In this document: one piece after another, positions 21,844 through 34,600 of the stretch
Layout: every line of letters begins with the position of its first letter
How positions within the stretch are numbered: the stretch's first letter is position 1
Source of the DNA: Cricetomys ansorgei
Lineage: Eukaryota > Chordata > Mammalia > Rodentia > Nesomyidae
Assembly (NCBI GenBank): GCA_026225945.1
Contig: JAMJFZ010001258.1
Span: 9,958,001 to 10,022,000 of the forward strand
Direction of reading: 5' to 3'
Length of the DNA: 64,000 nucleotides
Notes under the pieces: generated by a model
Databases searched by the model: none
The model's input: only the letters and a program-made list of their open reading frames with translations
Told to the model about the DNA's origin: nothing
Position numbers and translations under genes: made by a program

Positions 21844-23754
21844 CAAATACCCACATGCCCCAGTAACTTACCACATAGTGATGTTTCTTCCCAATTTGCT
21901 GTTTATTGAGTTACATCAACTGTGGAAATAAAATATGTCACATGATCAAATGTTGCTAGATAAAAATGAATTTGCCACCTGCTGCCTCTACCCGTCCATC
22001 TGGAAGATAAAAGGAATTGAATTTACTGGGGGAAAAAAAAAGTCTTTGATTTTCTTTTTTTTTTCCTTTAAGAAACTCCATATGGCAGGGACGCAACCAC
22101 AGCTGCAGTAGGTATCTGGAAGTCCACCACGAGTATTAATAAAGAAGCTTCTGTATGAATAAAAAGCTCTGTTTTATAATAGAAACTTCCTGCTTACTTG
22201 AAAAGTCATGTTTTATATCAAAATTGATGATGTATTCAACCTCATGCTTCTGGCATGAAAAGCTGGCTAATTATCCATTTTTGAAGAGTATGAAACAGGG
22301 AATAAAAATGTTCAGTGTGTCATTGAGGCTGTACTTCTTCAGGCTTTCTCCTCCTATTTTTTTCTCTACCAGAATTTTTCCCCAATAATCTTGAAGGAAA
22401 TAAAGATTGAAGTTAATGATCTTTTCCCTCTGACATTATTAGCAGTACTTCAGTTTTTCACAAGACGGTGTGTTACGTGGCACTAGCATCTTGTAATTTT
22501 GAGGTAAATTAGTGGTTCATAACTTTAGGTATATAAGAGTAGATTGCATGAATTTTATTGTTATCATATTTTATTCATCATACACTTTACTACTAAGTAC
22601 AGCATATGCCAGGCATTGTAATAAGTGAAATTAATACGTTGATGATCACAAATTCATGTAGCCTCCTATCCTGATGGTGTTTAATAGCTAACAAGGATGA
22701 TAGAAAAATACTTATGTAAGGTGTGTACCTTCATAAGAACTAAGATACACTAAGTAATTTAGATCAGAAAAAATGGTTCTGATTCGTTATATTAGCTTCA
22801 GCCATTACACTTTAAAAAAATCTATTAAAGGTTACCACATTAGCTATCTGAGGACAAGGACCTGTCATTGGGTAAGGGTAGGTAAATGACAGCTTACTAC
22901 AGTTTTCAAATAATATTCTCTAATGTGATTTGATTGAAGTAGTTTTTAAAACTCCGCAAGGGTCGAGTCATCAGTATTTATATATACATCTTTATTCAGC
23001 GACATTTTTTAAACACCTTGAAGTAATTTTAGTGCATGTGTAGATGAGTGGCTAAATGAACAGATGAATCTTAGCCTTGATATATACTAACGGATGGATC
23101 TCTACCCTTTGCACCTATGATACAAAGGCTTTGAACTATCAAGACGTTTGGTAGGTGCTTGTCTGTAATCATGAAGTGTGCTAGGTGATTTGTAGAGCAG
23201 AAAGATGGCATATTTCCTGGGCTTCCTAGTTAATACTATGCTGCGATTGAAGGTGATATTTTGTGCCTATTGGAAACACGGAAAACAGCCATATCTATGT
23301 GAACTGAGTAAAACTTACGGTGACTCATTATAAAAGGCTGTTTACAAGTCAGAGAAATCACATGATGTTTTAATCTTATTTAAAGTGTTGTTTAAGTCTA
23401 GAGTCTCCAAGGAATGAGAGTGGTCTGCTGATAGGTCTTAGAGTTTCACGTCAGTAAGACAACCTAACAGCCAGATTATGTAGAGTATAAAATGTCAGGA
23501 AGATTGCCTACAAATATAGAGAAGGATTTGTGCCAGCACATTTCATGTTATGTGCAAACATAGTCTAGTGTTGAGAATTACAGCCGGTGGTCAGAAGACA
23601 GAGGTGCCTATGCCCAATTAGGAGATCTATGATTGAAGAATGCTTTAGCTCCTAAACAGATGAGGCTACAATCAATACTGATTAACTGAGAGGGCAAGAG
23701 AGACAATTGTCAAATGAAGTTGGAAGTCTTCATTCTACTTTGTGATTTTTAACC

Positions 23755-23785
<31 letters not shown>

Positions 23786-24379
23786 AAAAAAAGAAGAGAA
23801 AAAAATAGTTGAATTGGTTTACTTGAAGCACTAAAAGCAGACATCTTGGTGGTGAGATGTTGTTGTTAATAGTTTTAATCTATTAATCCGCATATTGTTA
23901 AGAGAGAGTTATACTCAATAAAGATTACAACCAAAGCTTTGGGTTACTTTTACTGTAGTGACAATTGGTGTACAATTTCTATTCATGTTCTTATTTGACA
24001 TCTACTACACACAAAGATTACCATCCATTCCGAATACGCTGTAAGCTTTCGACTAACCTGTTTATCTTTCTCTTAAAAACTTCTTTTTCTTTAAGTTTCT
24101 AAGAGGCCATTGGTTAAAAGCACAATTTACCAGGTGCACTGTAAAAACAGCTTCGTACTCCCTTCAGACCAATCATCACCTTGATTAATTAATTTAATCA
24201 AATACTCCAGTGTGACAGTTCATTCTAATTAGCTCATAATATTCTATTTATCTGCCCCCTTGAGACCTACATATTTTTGTTGTATAAAGTTAAAAAGTTA
24301 CCATATTGCCCTCCCATTCTTACAGGCAAGAGAGGGGGACTTTCAGTTACAGTCAAATCTGAAATGTCCTCCACAGACT
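21842..24379. other. Unique intron with an A-rich run
   Basis: No gene identified. A long A/G-rich tract is at 23755-23806. A MIR/L2-like phrase (TATGCCAGGCATTGTAATAA) occurs near 22606 but is too short to call. A near-palindromic homeobox-type motif lies at 24181-24200. Confidence 0.5.
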
Positions 24380-24660
24380 CACGCGTTTAAACACTTGTTC
24401 CCCAGATGATGGTGCTGCTTTGGAAACTTTTGTGAAAACCTTGGGATATATGAGTATAAATAGCAGGTAGGTTCTCTCTGGAGGTTGACCTTTGAAGGTT
24501 AGAATTGGAATCTGGTTCCAGCCTGAACTCTCTGCTTCTTGGTCTAGCTGCTATAGTGTGGAAATCCAGGCATGAGAAACCTCCTTTCAAGATGTTGGTC
24601 TCGGGAGTTGAAGATACTCTCAAAATAATGTAAGATATTACCATTGCTCTTGGTTGCTTC
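24380..24660 (+). mobile_element. Fragment of a common rodent dispersed repeat, family uncertain
   Basis: Starts CACGCGTTTAAACACTTG and TTCCCCAGATGATGGTGCTG and later has GCCTGAACTCTCTGCTTCTT. These phrases belong to a frequent rodent repeat with the opening GTTTGAACACTTGGTCCCC. Diverged; the name is not certain. Confidence 0.4.
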
Positions 24661-24699
24661 CAAGAACGTGAAGATAAGACTCTAGTATAGATATCATAC

Positions 24700-25665
24700 T
24701 TATTTCAGACACAGGACTTGGAGAAATGGGGCCAAAATGGACTTGGAATTCTTTTTCCCTTAGGGATAGTTCCTATAGGATCCAATGATGCTATGCAAGA
24801 TGCCCCTGGAGAAAAGCAACCAATTGTCCTACCCATCTGTATAGCCTCAGAATCACAAAAATACACAGCACTACAAAATATCCTCAAGGGTGTCACTTGT
24901 ATCTTGGAGGTAACTTTCCTAAACCAGTGCAATTTCTATCTGCATTCTAAATACTTTTCCTTATACCTACAGATATGTGTAGCTTTCACCCCTCATCAAA
25001 GAAACGTCTTTTCACAGTAGATAGGAACCATTACATAAATCTATAACTGGTCAAAATATAGAGAATAAGTGATCATATGGTACAAAAGCCAACTGATACA
25101 TCATAATTGTAACCCTTACACCAATGGCTCTGGGGACATTGCAAAAGGGATCACTGAAAGTTTGTATGAGCCAGAGGAACAGGGCGCCTGCTGTGAGATT
25201 GTCTTCTATATATAACAGTTAACCTACATCCAAGAAATTATAAAGATATGATCTGTGATCACCTACACCAGACTTGTGCAATGACACTAATCTACATGCC
25301 ATTATAGATGGGTAACTCTCAGAAGGCTCTACCCCTAGATGAAGAGCTAAGCAGTCCATGGATGCTGAGAGAGAGAGAATCTACCTTCCCCAGGGATAAG
25401 ACCTGTGATAGGTTATACAATCCCAACTGGTCATGCCTAAATACATAAACATATGAGAAACACTAAATGGACTCAGCAGACTATATTTATATATTAACAT
25501 GTAGGTGTAAAAATAATTAAAGATTATTAATTAAATATTAAAGGCTATGAATTTAAGAGGAAATTATGAGGAACACAGGAGGAGTTGGAGGATGAAGAAA
25601 GATAATTGGAAATGATATACATACAATATTCATACATAAAATTCTCAAAAAAATTAAAACTCTCT
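24700..25665 (+). mobile_element. Rodent L1 (Lx-type) 3' UTR, longest copy in the window
   Basis: Contains CAACCAATTGTCCTACCCAT, CAAAATATCCTCAAGGGTGT, TTTCTATCTGCATTCTAAAT, CCCCTCATCAAAGAAACGTC, CGCCTGCTGTGAGATTGTCT, TTCCCCAGGGATAAGACC, GGTTATACAATCCCAACTGG and GACTCAGCAGACTATATTTA, ending in an A-rich tail. It shares order with the copies at 105 and 8430 and extends further 5'. No ORF is retained. Confidence 0.82.
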
Positions 25666-25679
25666 ATTGCAAGTCCCGT

Positions 25680-25815
25680 TGTTCTATCCAAGCCATCATG
25701 CCTTCCATTCTGTGATGGAGTATATCCTCTAAAACCATGATCTGAAGTAAAACTCCCCTCCTTTAAGTGGTTTATATCAAGTAATTTGGTCACAGCAATG
25801 AAAAGTAACTAATGT
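25680..25815 (-). mobile_element. URR1-like fragment
   Basis: TGATGGAGTATATCCTC, CCATGATCTGAAGTAAAACT and GGTCACAGCAATGAAAAGTA match the trailing segment of the URR1-like family in the orientation opposite to the 59630 copy. It abuts the L1 tail. Confidence 0.45.
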
Positions 25816-28800
25816 CTAATGTGCCACATAAGTGTATGGGATAGGATATGTTCTAATGAGTGTGAGTCCGGGAAGAAAGTACATCAGACATGGCACCAAA
25901 GGATCAATCCTTGAATCAGGAATACATGCGGAATACTAGTATACTTACCAGTGTTCATGGAATCCGTGATGTTGTGTTGATGCTCTGAGCTTTGCTCCCC
26001 AGAGTAATGTATTAAATTCCTGTTGCTGTATAGACTTAGCATTCTGTTTTCAGTGCTAATGTCTATAAACATGAAATCACATATAACCCACAAATGGCAC
26101 TGGTAGCTGACATTTGATGTGAGTTCATGGTACTATGGAGGTGGCTAGTGACCTGTTCTCTTCCATCACAAACCAGGAATGGATTTTCATCATTTCAAAC
26201 CCGCTGGCCAGTTAGGTGCTGAGAAAAAGCCCTAGTGGCTCAGCTCAATATTCTCGGTATTCTTCCCTAGTCTCCTGTTGATTTGTTTGGCCACAGTGTG
26301 TTCCTTGCCTTTCTAAGATGTCACTTAAAAAAAAAAGTTTTGCCTTCACAAATGCCTCTCAGGCCTGATTTTACAACTCATTGGGAACGATCACATTTTA
26401 ATTACATGGACCTTTGTTTTGTTTTCTCCTTTTTAATAAGGCTCTGCTGAGGACATCAGCCCCTCTCTAGGTCTAATCAGGTTGTCAGATCAATTAGGGT
26501 AATTGGCAGCAGGTTTTATCACATTCCCTAATCAAGAATGTAGCCATTTTATTAAAGGAAAACAATCCCCAGCTGATTTTTTGAGACACAGAAAAACAAA
26601 AAGATTCGATATGTGTAAATAGTGAGGGCAAAAAAGACAACCTGCATGTGACTTCTTTAGGACCAGAGGAGATGGGTGCCAAGACAACCTGCAGTATCAG
26701 AGTTCTTCGTAACGGCGGAGATTGGTGGAAAGTACAGCAGAGGCCTTCAGAGTAGGTTTCACGGGAGGACATTTGTTTGAAGTGATTGTTTAACTATAGA
26801 TTTCTCCTCCATATTTCAACCAGTTCAGTAGACAGTGGAGCCCAGAGGTCTTTATTTTTGAAATTCTCCGTTGATTTACTCTAGTAGCTTGTCTACTGGC
26901 TATTACAATTTTAGGAACATCAGTGTCATTTGGAAAGCTGAATATCCCAATACCAAGATTGGCTTAGGGCTGTGTTGTGCTATATTTGCTTTCATGGACA
27001 CACAACACCTATGACCATTGTTCTCGTGGTCTGCTTTCAAGCCAAGAACTTAGGCTCTGTTTTCGTTATTTCCCTCGTGCTTTGATGAATGGAGAGTTGG
27101 CAGGCACAGTAGCCAGATTGTCCATTTAGAGCTACTAAATATCAGGAGGCAAGGAGGTGGGGCTTTCTGCCAATGACTACTAGGCTGGGTAGGCAATAAG
27201 AGAACAGCATGTCTTAGCTTATTCTTCCAGAATATATCCAGTGTTTACCACAATTATCTAAAACCGTAGAAGAATACAGCTAATTTCTGAATATATAACA
27301 CACCAATTATATCAATCTTTAAAGAAAACTTACCTCTCATGGGAGAAAAAAATCATTGTAATGACCTTGGTGGTTTGAAAAACAATTGGTTTCTCTTAGC
27401 TATCATGGCATATACACCTCTCTAAAAATAGCACTGAACAACTGAAATCATTTCAAATGTTTTATATGCTTTCACATTCATAGTTAATTAACTTATTTAA
27501 TATAAGCTATGCTCTGCTTTACTCTTTTAGTGGCAGCTAAACTGCTTAGAGCAAGGACTATGACACTGATTTTGCTACCCCTAAACAGCTTATAATCAAT
27601 TTAAAAGATAAGACATAATCTGCTTTTTTGTTTTGTTGGCCATATTCTTCCTTTTTGATATATTTTTCTCATGTTATGCAAATAACATATTCAGCGTAGT
27701 TGAGACCAAATCATTTCTGTTTGAGATGGCTGTTAAAGTGACATGTGAATTGGTCATAGAGGAGAACCTGAGAGGGCAGCAAGAAAAGTATTTTGTCTTT
27801 CATGTTACATAACGCAGCCAAGGATAATTGATTTCCTAAGAGTAACACTATGATTGAGAACAATCATTCAAGGATTGATTATTGCTCATGAACCATTTCT
27901 AGATATTCAGCCACCTACCTTTTACCCATGTGATAACCAGAACAGTCTTGGTGTTTCTGTGTTGCTCATGATCTTGATAATTTGCCTTTGATTTTTATTG
28001 CTGTTTCCATGTTAACTATAATAATTCAAAATGTTATATAATTTAAAAGATTCTACCTACTTAATGTACAGGTACAAGCCACAAATATCTTCTCATTTTT
28101 GAGGGGCCCTTGGTCAATTAGATCTAAGTAATGAAGCTATAAAAAAAGAAAAAAGGAGCTAGGTATGGTTTCTTTCTTAGGTGACTAATAAATTATTCCT
28201 TCGTTTCAACCTATTGTGTATCCTATATGCTACCTCAAACCAGCTTCTGAAGAAATGAAAACTAGTTGGTCTTTTGTTTGCTTTCTTTGAAGTATCTAAA
28301 GATCATTTTCAGATTCTATTGCACTTATGCCACCTATGACTCCATGGGAGGCAGATGTAGGAGAGCACACTTCCGGTAATGCTTGATAAAGCCACAGAAC
28401 TAAGAAGATGGAGACTGGCACTAAGAGAGATAGAAGGAAGAGCAAGAACATAACCAGGTTGGCTTCTAGCTTGTAGCCTTTCATGTTTAGCCAACCTGTC
28501 GTTAAACAGAATGTAGCTATCTGTACGCAAGCTAAAGACCACAAGCAATGGCATTTATCATAGAAATTGTGTATCACGTAGGAAACAATGCATTTGTAAT
28601 GAAAAAATGCAGTCATGTAAACAGAATTCAACTTTAAAGAGCAAATCTCTGAACTAGTTAACAGTAGATTTTCTTGTTGTTTTGGCTTCTATAGCTTTCA
28701 AAGGAATATTTTGTGAGCAGGTTAGATTTCCTACTACTGCTAATTGTTCCTTTTTGAAAGCCTACTGTGTTCTGAGCATGTTCTATCTGCTCCTTTATAA

Positions 28801-29762
28801 GACAGTATTTTTACTCTCATGATTCAGTGCCAAAATAATAACATCTTTCATCTTCTAACAATCTGCTAATGCTTCTAAGACTTCTAAATGGCAGGTGGAT
28901 TTTGCCATCTTGATTTCTGTTTTTAACACATCATACAATAAATATAGTGCTGTAAATTATTGGCAAGTTCAAAGAGTGATGTTTTCTCAAAGTGGTATGA
29001 ATAAACATAATCTCTGATTTTATCTTTATTCAAACTTATCAGCAATTCACAAGTTTAACAATTTAATGACTGTTGAACTCAATAAAGTTTTATAGATGTG
29101 ATCAGTTGTTAATACTACATTACATTAATTAGTATTAGCGCCATCTTATATGACTGACATGTGTATACTGGAGTCCATGGGTATAGGGAAATATTTGTAA
29201 GACAAGTTGTAACTGGTGTATATACTAATATTCAGAAGCCATTGGGTATCATCTATATAGAGACATCTGCATTTCAAAGTGGTCACCCTGCACCCCTTAC
29301 CTTTGAGGTGTTCCCTGTTTCATGCCTGGCAATGTTTGTATACAGGATATATTAATAACCAGTGGTCATTGAGTACAACTCTGGTTCTTGATTAGCTGAG
29401 TTATTTTTAATTTCTGATAAATTTTAACTCCCTGCTATATGCTTTGACAACAAGCATTTCTATTTTGAGCTATATAAACTTTATGACAGTAAGTTCAGGG
29501 TCCTGGAAAGGTCTTGTATCTGCTGCAAAGCCTTTCTGGATGCCAGAAAGTTGGTGCTTTTAGTTCCTTCCTAATGACTGATACCTGCAGAGGAGGAATT
29601 CAGGATCTTTAATAACAGCCATCCTTCTTTCTTGACCAGGCGGGTAAGGTTGAGTTGCAATGAGCTGAACAGATCAATAGTAATCACAGGGTACTTCGAG
29701 AGGACAGCCTCCTCAATAATCTTGGGACAGCTCAGTTAGCATTGTCATTCAACCCAAAATAT

Positions 29763-29763
<1 letters not shown>
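25816..29763. other. Unique intron, longest repeat-poor stretch
   Basis: Almost 4 kb with no clear SINE or L1. Includes a cluster of TAAT-core motifs at 26470-26580. A 111-codon reverse ORF at 28296-28631 is rich in hydrophobic residues but has no family signature. Confidence 0.5.

Positions 29764-29810
<47 letters not shown>
29764..29810. repeat. (TG)n microsatellite
   Basis: 23 pure TG units. Confidence 0.95.
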
Positions 29811-29811
<1 letters not shown>

Positions 29812-30573
29812 TGTCTGACTCTAAGAATTCCTAAGGAAAAACAGGTCCTCATGTCTACTACAACCTTGTCTTCCAGTATATTAGAAGATCAGCATGTCAG
29901 TGATACACTGAGCATCCTTGCTGCTATTCTCTGAGGCTATGGTCTATCCCTGCCCTTTACCCCAGAGGTTCTCAGTGATATCCCTGTTACTTAGGTTCAC
30001 CAGATCAATAGATGTTGTCTTGGAAGATACTTGCCAGGTACCTGTCCTTTGGTACCACTGACCCCGTGGGCAAAATCAGTTTTAGATGTTTAGCTATGAA
30101 TCTTTTTTCTTCAGAGTAAATCATCAGACATTTAATAATTGTGGACAGAAGGGAAAGAAGCCAGGTCATCCAGTCCTGTTTGATCTTAGGTTGACTAAAG
30201 GAAATTGTAAAGTAACATTTCCTCCTTTTTCAAATGCTCTATGTCCCCTCTAAATCTTTATTACATTTTGCACAAAAATTCTCATCTGATACAGAAAAAT
30301 GGTAAGATAAGCAACAAAATATGATAGATACAGTATGAGCTATGTCTTCATCTAACCTAATAGTTCATGATACCTGTCTTGCTTCATAAGACTTTCCCCA
30401 GAAACCCAAAACAGCATAAACTTTATTCTCTTCAAAACACATATGTTTCAGCATACCGCATGCTATGACTTCCATAAACTTTGCCCTTGTTGATTACATA
30501 TTGACTTTTCATTGTTGAGGTGATTTTTGTCCCTAATGAAAATCATAGGCTTCAATAAAGGCTCAAAATCAAA
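29811..30573. other. Unique intron
   Basis: About 760 bp with no gene and no repeat recognised. Confidence 0.5.
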
Positions 30574-30710
30574 ACCGGGTATTATTGGGAAAGCATGTTG
30601 TTCTGAGTATTTTGGAAGCTAAATTATAGGTGGCTGAGAGAAACTCAAATTCAAAGCTCATGTGGACTATATCGAGAAATCTCGTCTCAAAATACGTAAA
30701 GAAATAGAAA
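30574..30710 (+). mobile_element. Old B1-like (PB1/B1 monomer) remnant
   Basis: CCGGGTATTATTGGGAAAGC, GAGTATTTTGGAAGCTAAA, CAAATTCAAAGCTCATGTGG and CTCGTCTCAAAATACG follow the B1 order (start, AGTACTTTGGAGGC, GTTCAAGGCCAGCCTGG, CTGTCTCAAAA) with heavy divergence. Confidence 0.5.
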
Positions 30711-30752
30711 TTACTTAACCTTTTGTCCTCTCTAATATGTGTTCAAATAATG

Positions 30753-31004
30753 GAACTGATTTAATTTTAATTTATTTCCTATTTTTATGTGTGTGAGTGT
30801 TTTGCCTGCATGTATGTCTGTGTACTGTGTGGGAGCTTTTCCTATAGTAGCCAGAAGAGATCATCAGATACCCTGGCACTGGAGTTACAGATGGTTTTGA
30901 GCCACCATGTATGTGCAGGGAACTAAACCCTGGTCCTCTGGATGAACAGCTGGTAGTCTTGACCGCTGAACCATCTCTCCAGCTGTCTGAGCTGATTTTT
31001 AATT
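30753..31004 (-). mobile_element. B3-type SINE with target duplication
   Basis: Reverse B3: GTGTGTGAGTGTTTTGCCTG, GCCAGAAGAGATCATCAGAT, CCTGGCACTGGAGTTACAGA, GAACTAAACCCTGGTCCTCT, CTTGACCGCTGAACCATCTC. Flanks: GAACTGATTTAATTTT (30753-30768) and GAGCTGATTTTTAATT (30989-31004), an imperfect pair. Confidence 0.85.
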
Positions 31005-32589
31005 ATCTGATAAGATAATTCTTTGTTTTCCATCAGCCATCATGAGAAAGCTGTTTTTATAGGAATAAAGGTCTTAACAGTTGAATAAATAAGTAGTCCT
31101 ACCTTCTTTTAAAAAACAGAAACAGAACTCTCTCAGTTGTCATTTGGTTCAGGGTACTTGTTGTAATTGACAGCCACCAGGGGTGTCAGTGTGGAAACTG
31201 TGTACTTTGGACAGGTGGAGGTGAATCCAATCTGACTGATGTGGACTTTAACTGACAAATGTCAGAAATTGACCTTTTAAACCGAAATTTACTTGAAAGT
31301 CCTAAATAAAGCTCTGATTTAAACTAAGTTAGCCAGCACGTGATTAAATTCTCTTAAATGTAGATCAGTTCCTTTTAATTTAATTGGAATTGAAATCTCA
31401 CTAAACTTATAGGAAAAAAAGAAAAAGAGAACAAAGAACCAATGTGAAGGTCAAGATGCTTCATCTGTGTGGTGGAAAACTTTTCTCAGAATGTAATGTG
31501 AAGCAGTCTTTAAGGTTCCAAAGCGGGGCGTAGCTGAGATAATCCGGTATTGCCTGAGAACCCTAGTTGAAATAAAAGCCCTTCCCTAGAAGGGTGTGAG
31601 TATTTGAAATACTTTGTAATGAATTTAAATGCCTCATTTTTCATCTTCCTAGAAACTTAGAGAGCACATGTTAAGAGTGTCATAGGTGTATTTAGAATGA
31701 GCAAGAGAATGAGAGGGAACAGGAGAGAAAGGAACAGGGGGATGGAGAGAGCCCTGATGATGCCTCTAGATGCAAAGCAGTCACAGAAGCAGGGCAACAG
31801 GCAATGCTGTGGAGATGCTCTGCTACTGAGAACTGACTGATGCTGTCAGCAGGGAACAAAACCATTTATTGGCTCAGAACTCCAGCTCAGGTCTATTATG
31901 AAGTTTGAACAAGACTTTGTGCCTTGATCACAGATGCCAGCATATAAGAAGCTGGGTCTTTCCCACTGTGCCACAGTGTGAGATGTCAGCATACCTGTGT
32001 AAGGTTGGGAATGTGGTCATTTTCTTTACTGGAACTGGAGAAGCTATCGTCAAAGAAATGAGTGGAGCTGATGGCAGAGAGACAACCAGAGCAAGAGACT
32101 GGTTTATAGATCACTTTCTTATGATTTTGCATACTGGCTTCTGTAACTCTTCAGTCTCTGAATATGGCAAAGATTTGAGGATCTGCAAAAGAAGAAAGAT
32201 ATAAATAAAAGCCTAGTTGGAACTATGAAGAAAAGGACATAAAAGTGTTATTAACACTGCTGAAAACATGCTAAATCATGGGCCCAACCTCTCATCTAGA
32301 GGCATTCAAAGGATCATAGCATGCTTATGCCAATGAGGTGCATATCTTAGGTTGGTTGTAAGTGGCTCTTGTTAAATCAAACGAAATTGAAAAGCATCTG
32401 GTTACACTGAAATGTCAAGGGCTGTTTACACACAGTAAGAGAGCAAGCTGGGTATGCCTTCACAGACATTTGTGTACTTGATGCTGAACCTCTCTCATGT
32501 GCTTATGTTTTGTGTAGTTCAAGTGCTATGAATGCTTACGAACCAAAAGTCTTTTACTATAATCAGACAGAAGTTATATTGTGGAAATC
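31005..32589. other. Unique intron
   Basis: No gene identified. A CACGTG E-box next to TAATTTAATTGG lies at about 31338-31388. A purine-rich run lies at 31695-31760. Confidence 0.5.
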
Positions 32590-32617
32590 TGTGTGTGTGT
32601 ATTTGTGTGTGTGTGTA

Positions 32618-32659
<42 letters not shown>
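32590..32659. repeat. Interrupted (TG)n microsatellite
   Basis: TG runs broken twice by TATTTG, then a long pure part up to 32657. Confidence 0.9.
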
Positions 32660-32858
32660 GTTTTGATTGAATCATTAGTTTTCTACCACAGCAACTGTCA
32701 GCAGATGGCTGAGATACAGCCTGGGGCAATCCTCCATCCAGTGTAGATTGTTGCTTATTCTACTCTCAGTAAGTTTCTCAAGAGAAACTCTTTCCTTGTA
32801 ACAGCTATTTTTATTTTTTCCTTTTTTTACCTATTCCAATAGTGTATATGTATCTGTG

Positions 32859-32860
<2 letters not shown>

Positions 32861-32897
<37 letters not shown>

Positions 32898-32931
32898 GGA
32901 GAGAGAGAGAGAAAGTTAGAGAGAGAGAAAG
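32861..32931. repeat. Compound (TG)n-(GA)n microsatellite
   Basis: About 16 TG units, then AGAGGGA and GA runs broken by AAGTTA. It sits only 200 bp from the previous TG array. Confidence 0.9.
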
Positions 32932-33042
32932 ACACTAAGATAAAATATTAAGGGGCCGTCGATGAGGAATTCTAGTATAAAAGGCTCAAACTAAGATCAA
33001 TAAACCATAGCCAAGTTCTTACTACTATCTTTTTCTTTCTTT

Positions 33043-33160
33043 AAATAAAGTTTTATTTGAACACAGTTTTAGCAGTCTCTTTATATATAGCTGCTGTTGT
33101 GCTTCAGTAGCAGAGTTGTATAATTTCAAGAAGAAATTCTGATACCCACAAGCCAAAAAC
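33043..33160 (+). mobile_element. hAT-type DNA transposon fossil
   Basis: AAATAAAGTTTTATTTGAAC, ACAG, then TATATATAGCTGCTGTTGTG, CAGTAGCAGAGTTG and CCCACAAGCC follow the common mammalian repeat that reads AATAAAGTTTTATTGGAACA, CTATGGCTGCTTT, GCAGAGTTG, GCCCGCAAAGCC. I place it in the hAT group from memory; the subfamily is not named. Confidence 0.5.
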
Positions 33161-33423
33161 AAACAATCAAAAGACAACAATAAGAAAAATCTATTAAAAA
33201 TTGCTAAATTCTTGTCCATATCATCACCCCCTATTTTGGCAAATATTTATCAGTCAAAGCTGGAGAATTATAAGCCGTTCTGTAGGTATCTTGTAGAAGG
33301 TAAGGATGAGACAGTGACAACCCAGAAGCATCTGTAGCAAATTCACAGTCAGAGTATCTGAAAGAGGCAGCTACACTGACCTCTGTATATGAACTTGACC
33401 TCAGAGATCACAGCAGTATTTGT

Positions 33424-33850
33424 GTTAGTCACTTCTGCATTGCTATAACAAAATGCTTGAGGGGGTGCAGAGACAGCTGAAAGGAGGATGCATTTGTTTT
33501 GTCTTCCACTTGGAAAGACTTTTGTCCGTGGTCGGCTAGCCCCATTGGTTTTAGAACTGAGTCAGGTAGAAGCACCATTGAAGAAGGGTGTGGGTGAGGA
33601 AAGCTGCATGCCCCAGGACAGCCTGGAAATGGTATGAGAAGAAAGAAAGGTGGTTCTAGGTCACACCACCTCCAAGCTGCCATGTCCAACAAAGCCCACC
33701 ACCCAGTCAGCCACAGTCCTGATCAAACTATTGCTTCCATGTCAATGGCCTCCAGTCACTTCTCAGTGGTGCTGCTGGCGGGTGACCTAGCCTTCCATAC
33801 GTGAGTCTTTTGCAGGGCTGCTTTATGTCCAGATCAAAGCATCAGCTCAC
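33424..33850 (+). mobile_element. URR1-like rodent repeat, diverged
   Basis: Opens GTTAGTCACTTCTGCATTGC and TATAACAAAATGCTTG, with GGATGCATTTGTTTTGTCTT further in. Same start order as the 59630 copy. The right half is weakly matched. Confidence 0.45.
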
Positions 33851-34384
33851 CAATTTCTACTTATTTCTTTGCCTACCGTATTTATGGGCCAGCAACATGC
33901 AAAAGAGCCTTTAGTACAAGTTGAATGAATGGATATAGCAATGTCGGAGTCAGATTATTAGCATAAATGTTACCAGTTTACTAAGGCGAGACAGGATACC
34001 AGGTTAAGAAAATTAGTCTGTTGATGGTGGCTGAGGAGACTGGCAGTTAATTGTAATCTTTTTGGCTCCTGATGCTAAACCCTCTGGTCTATAACTACAT
34101 TAGCTGTGCCATTTTAATCTCTTCTCTTCTCCATGAGTGCATGTTATGAATAGATAACATATTTACATTTTATTAGGTAGAATTTGAAAGTGGAGGTTTT
34201 GGTATAAATGATGTTACTGGAACAAATGACTAAGAGATGTTAATGAATTTCCTTTTCTGGCCTTTGAAAACATAATGGGATGCAAGCTGTTCTCTCTTAA
34301 AAGGTTAAAGACCGGGCCTGGGATTAGCCAATTTGGAGTATATTTATCACCCTTGGGGCTTTTGTCTCAGAGAGCAGATAAGGA
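33851..34384. other. Unique intron
   Basis: About 530 bp, no gene. The part around 34310-34340 contains GGGATTAGCCAATTTGGAG, a CCAAT and homeobox-like pair. Confidence 0.45.
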
Positions 34385-34600
34385 GAATAGATATTTATTA
34401 AATAGCTGCACTGTGCCAAAATCATGATGGTACTTTTACTCTTCGATGCTTCTCTTGGTGTCAGGGACTTCTGTTCCCATTTTGGAGAGAATAACTACAT
34501 CTTAGAGAGGATGGAGAAATGAAATCACATTGGGAGTGAGACACTGAAGATGCTTGTAAAGCCAAGGTCTTTTATTTGCCTCTGCATCCTTTCTGTTTGA
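34385..34600 (-). mobile_element. MIR SINE
   Basis: AGATATTTATTAAATAGCTG, CACTGTGCCAAAATCATGAT, CTGTTCCCATTTTGGAGAGA, CTTAGAGAGGATGGAGAAAT. This is the reverse MIR order (ATTTATTGAGCGCCTACTAT, GTGCCAGGCACTG, CCCCATTTTACAGATGAGGA, CAGAGAGGTTAAG). Old and diverged. Confidence 0.55.

Noticed and set aside
22555..22650. MIR/L2-like phrase TATGCCAGGCATTGTAATAA
   Set aside because: Only one short phrase matches; flanks do not continue the order.
28296..28631. 111-codon hydrophobic - strand ORF, receptor-like at first sight
   Set aside because: No conserved receptor motifs, only one clear hydrophobic segment, AT-rich intron; hydrophobic residues follow from T-rich codons.
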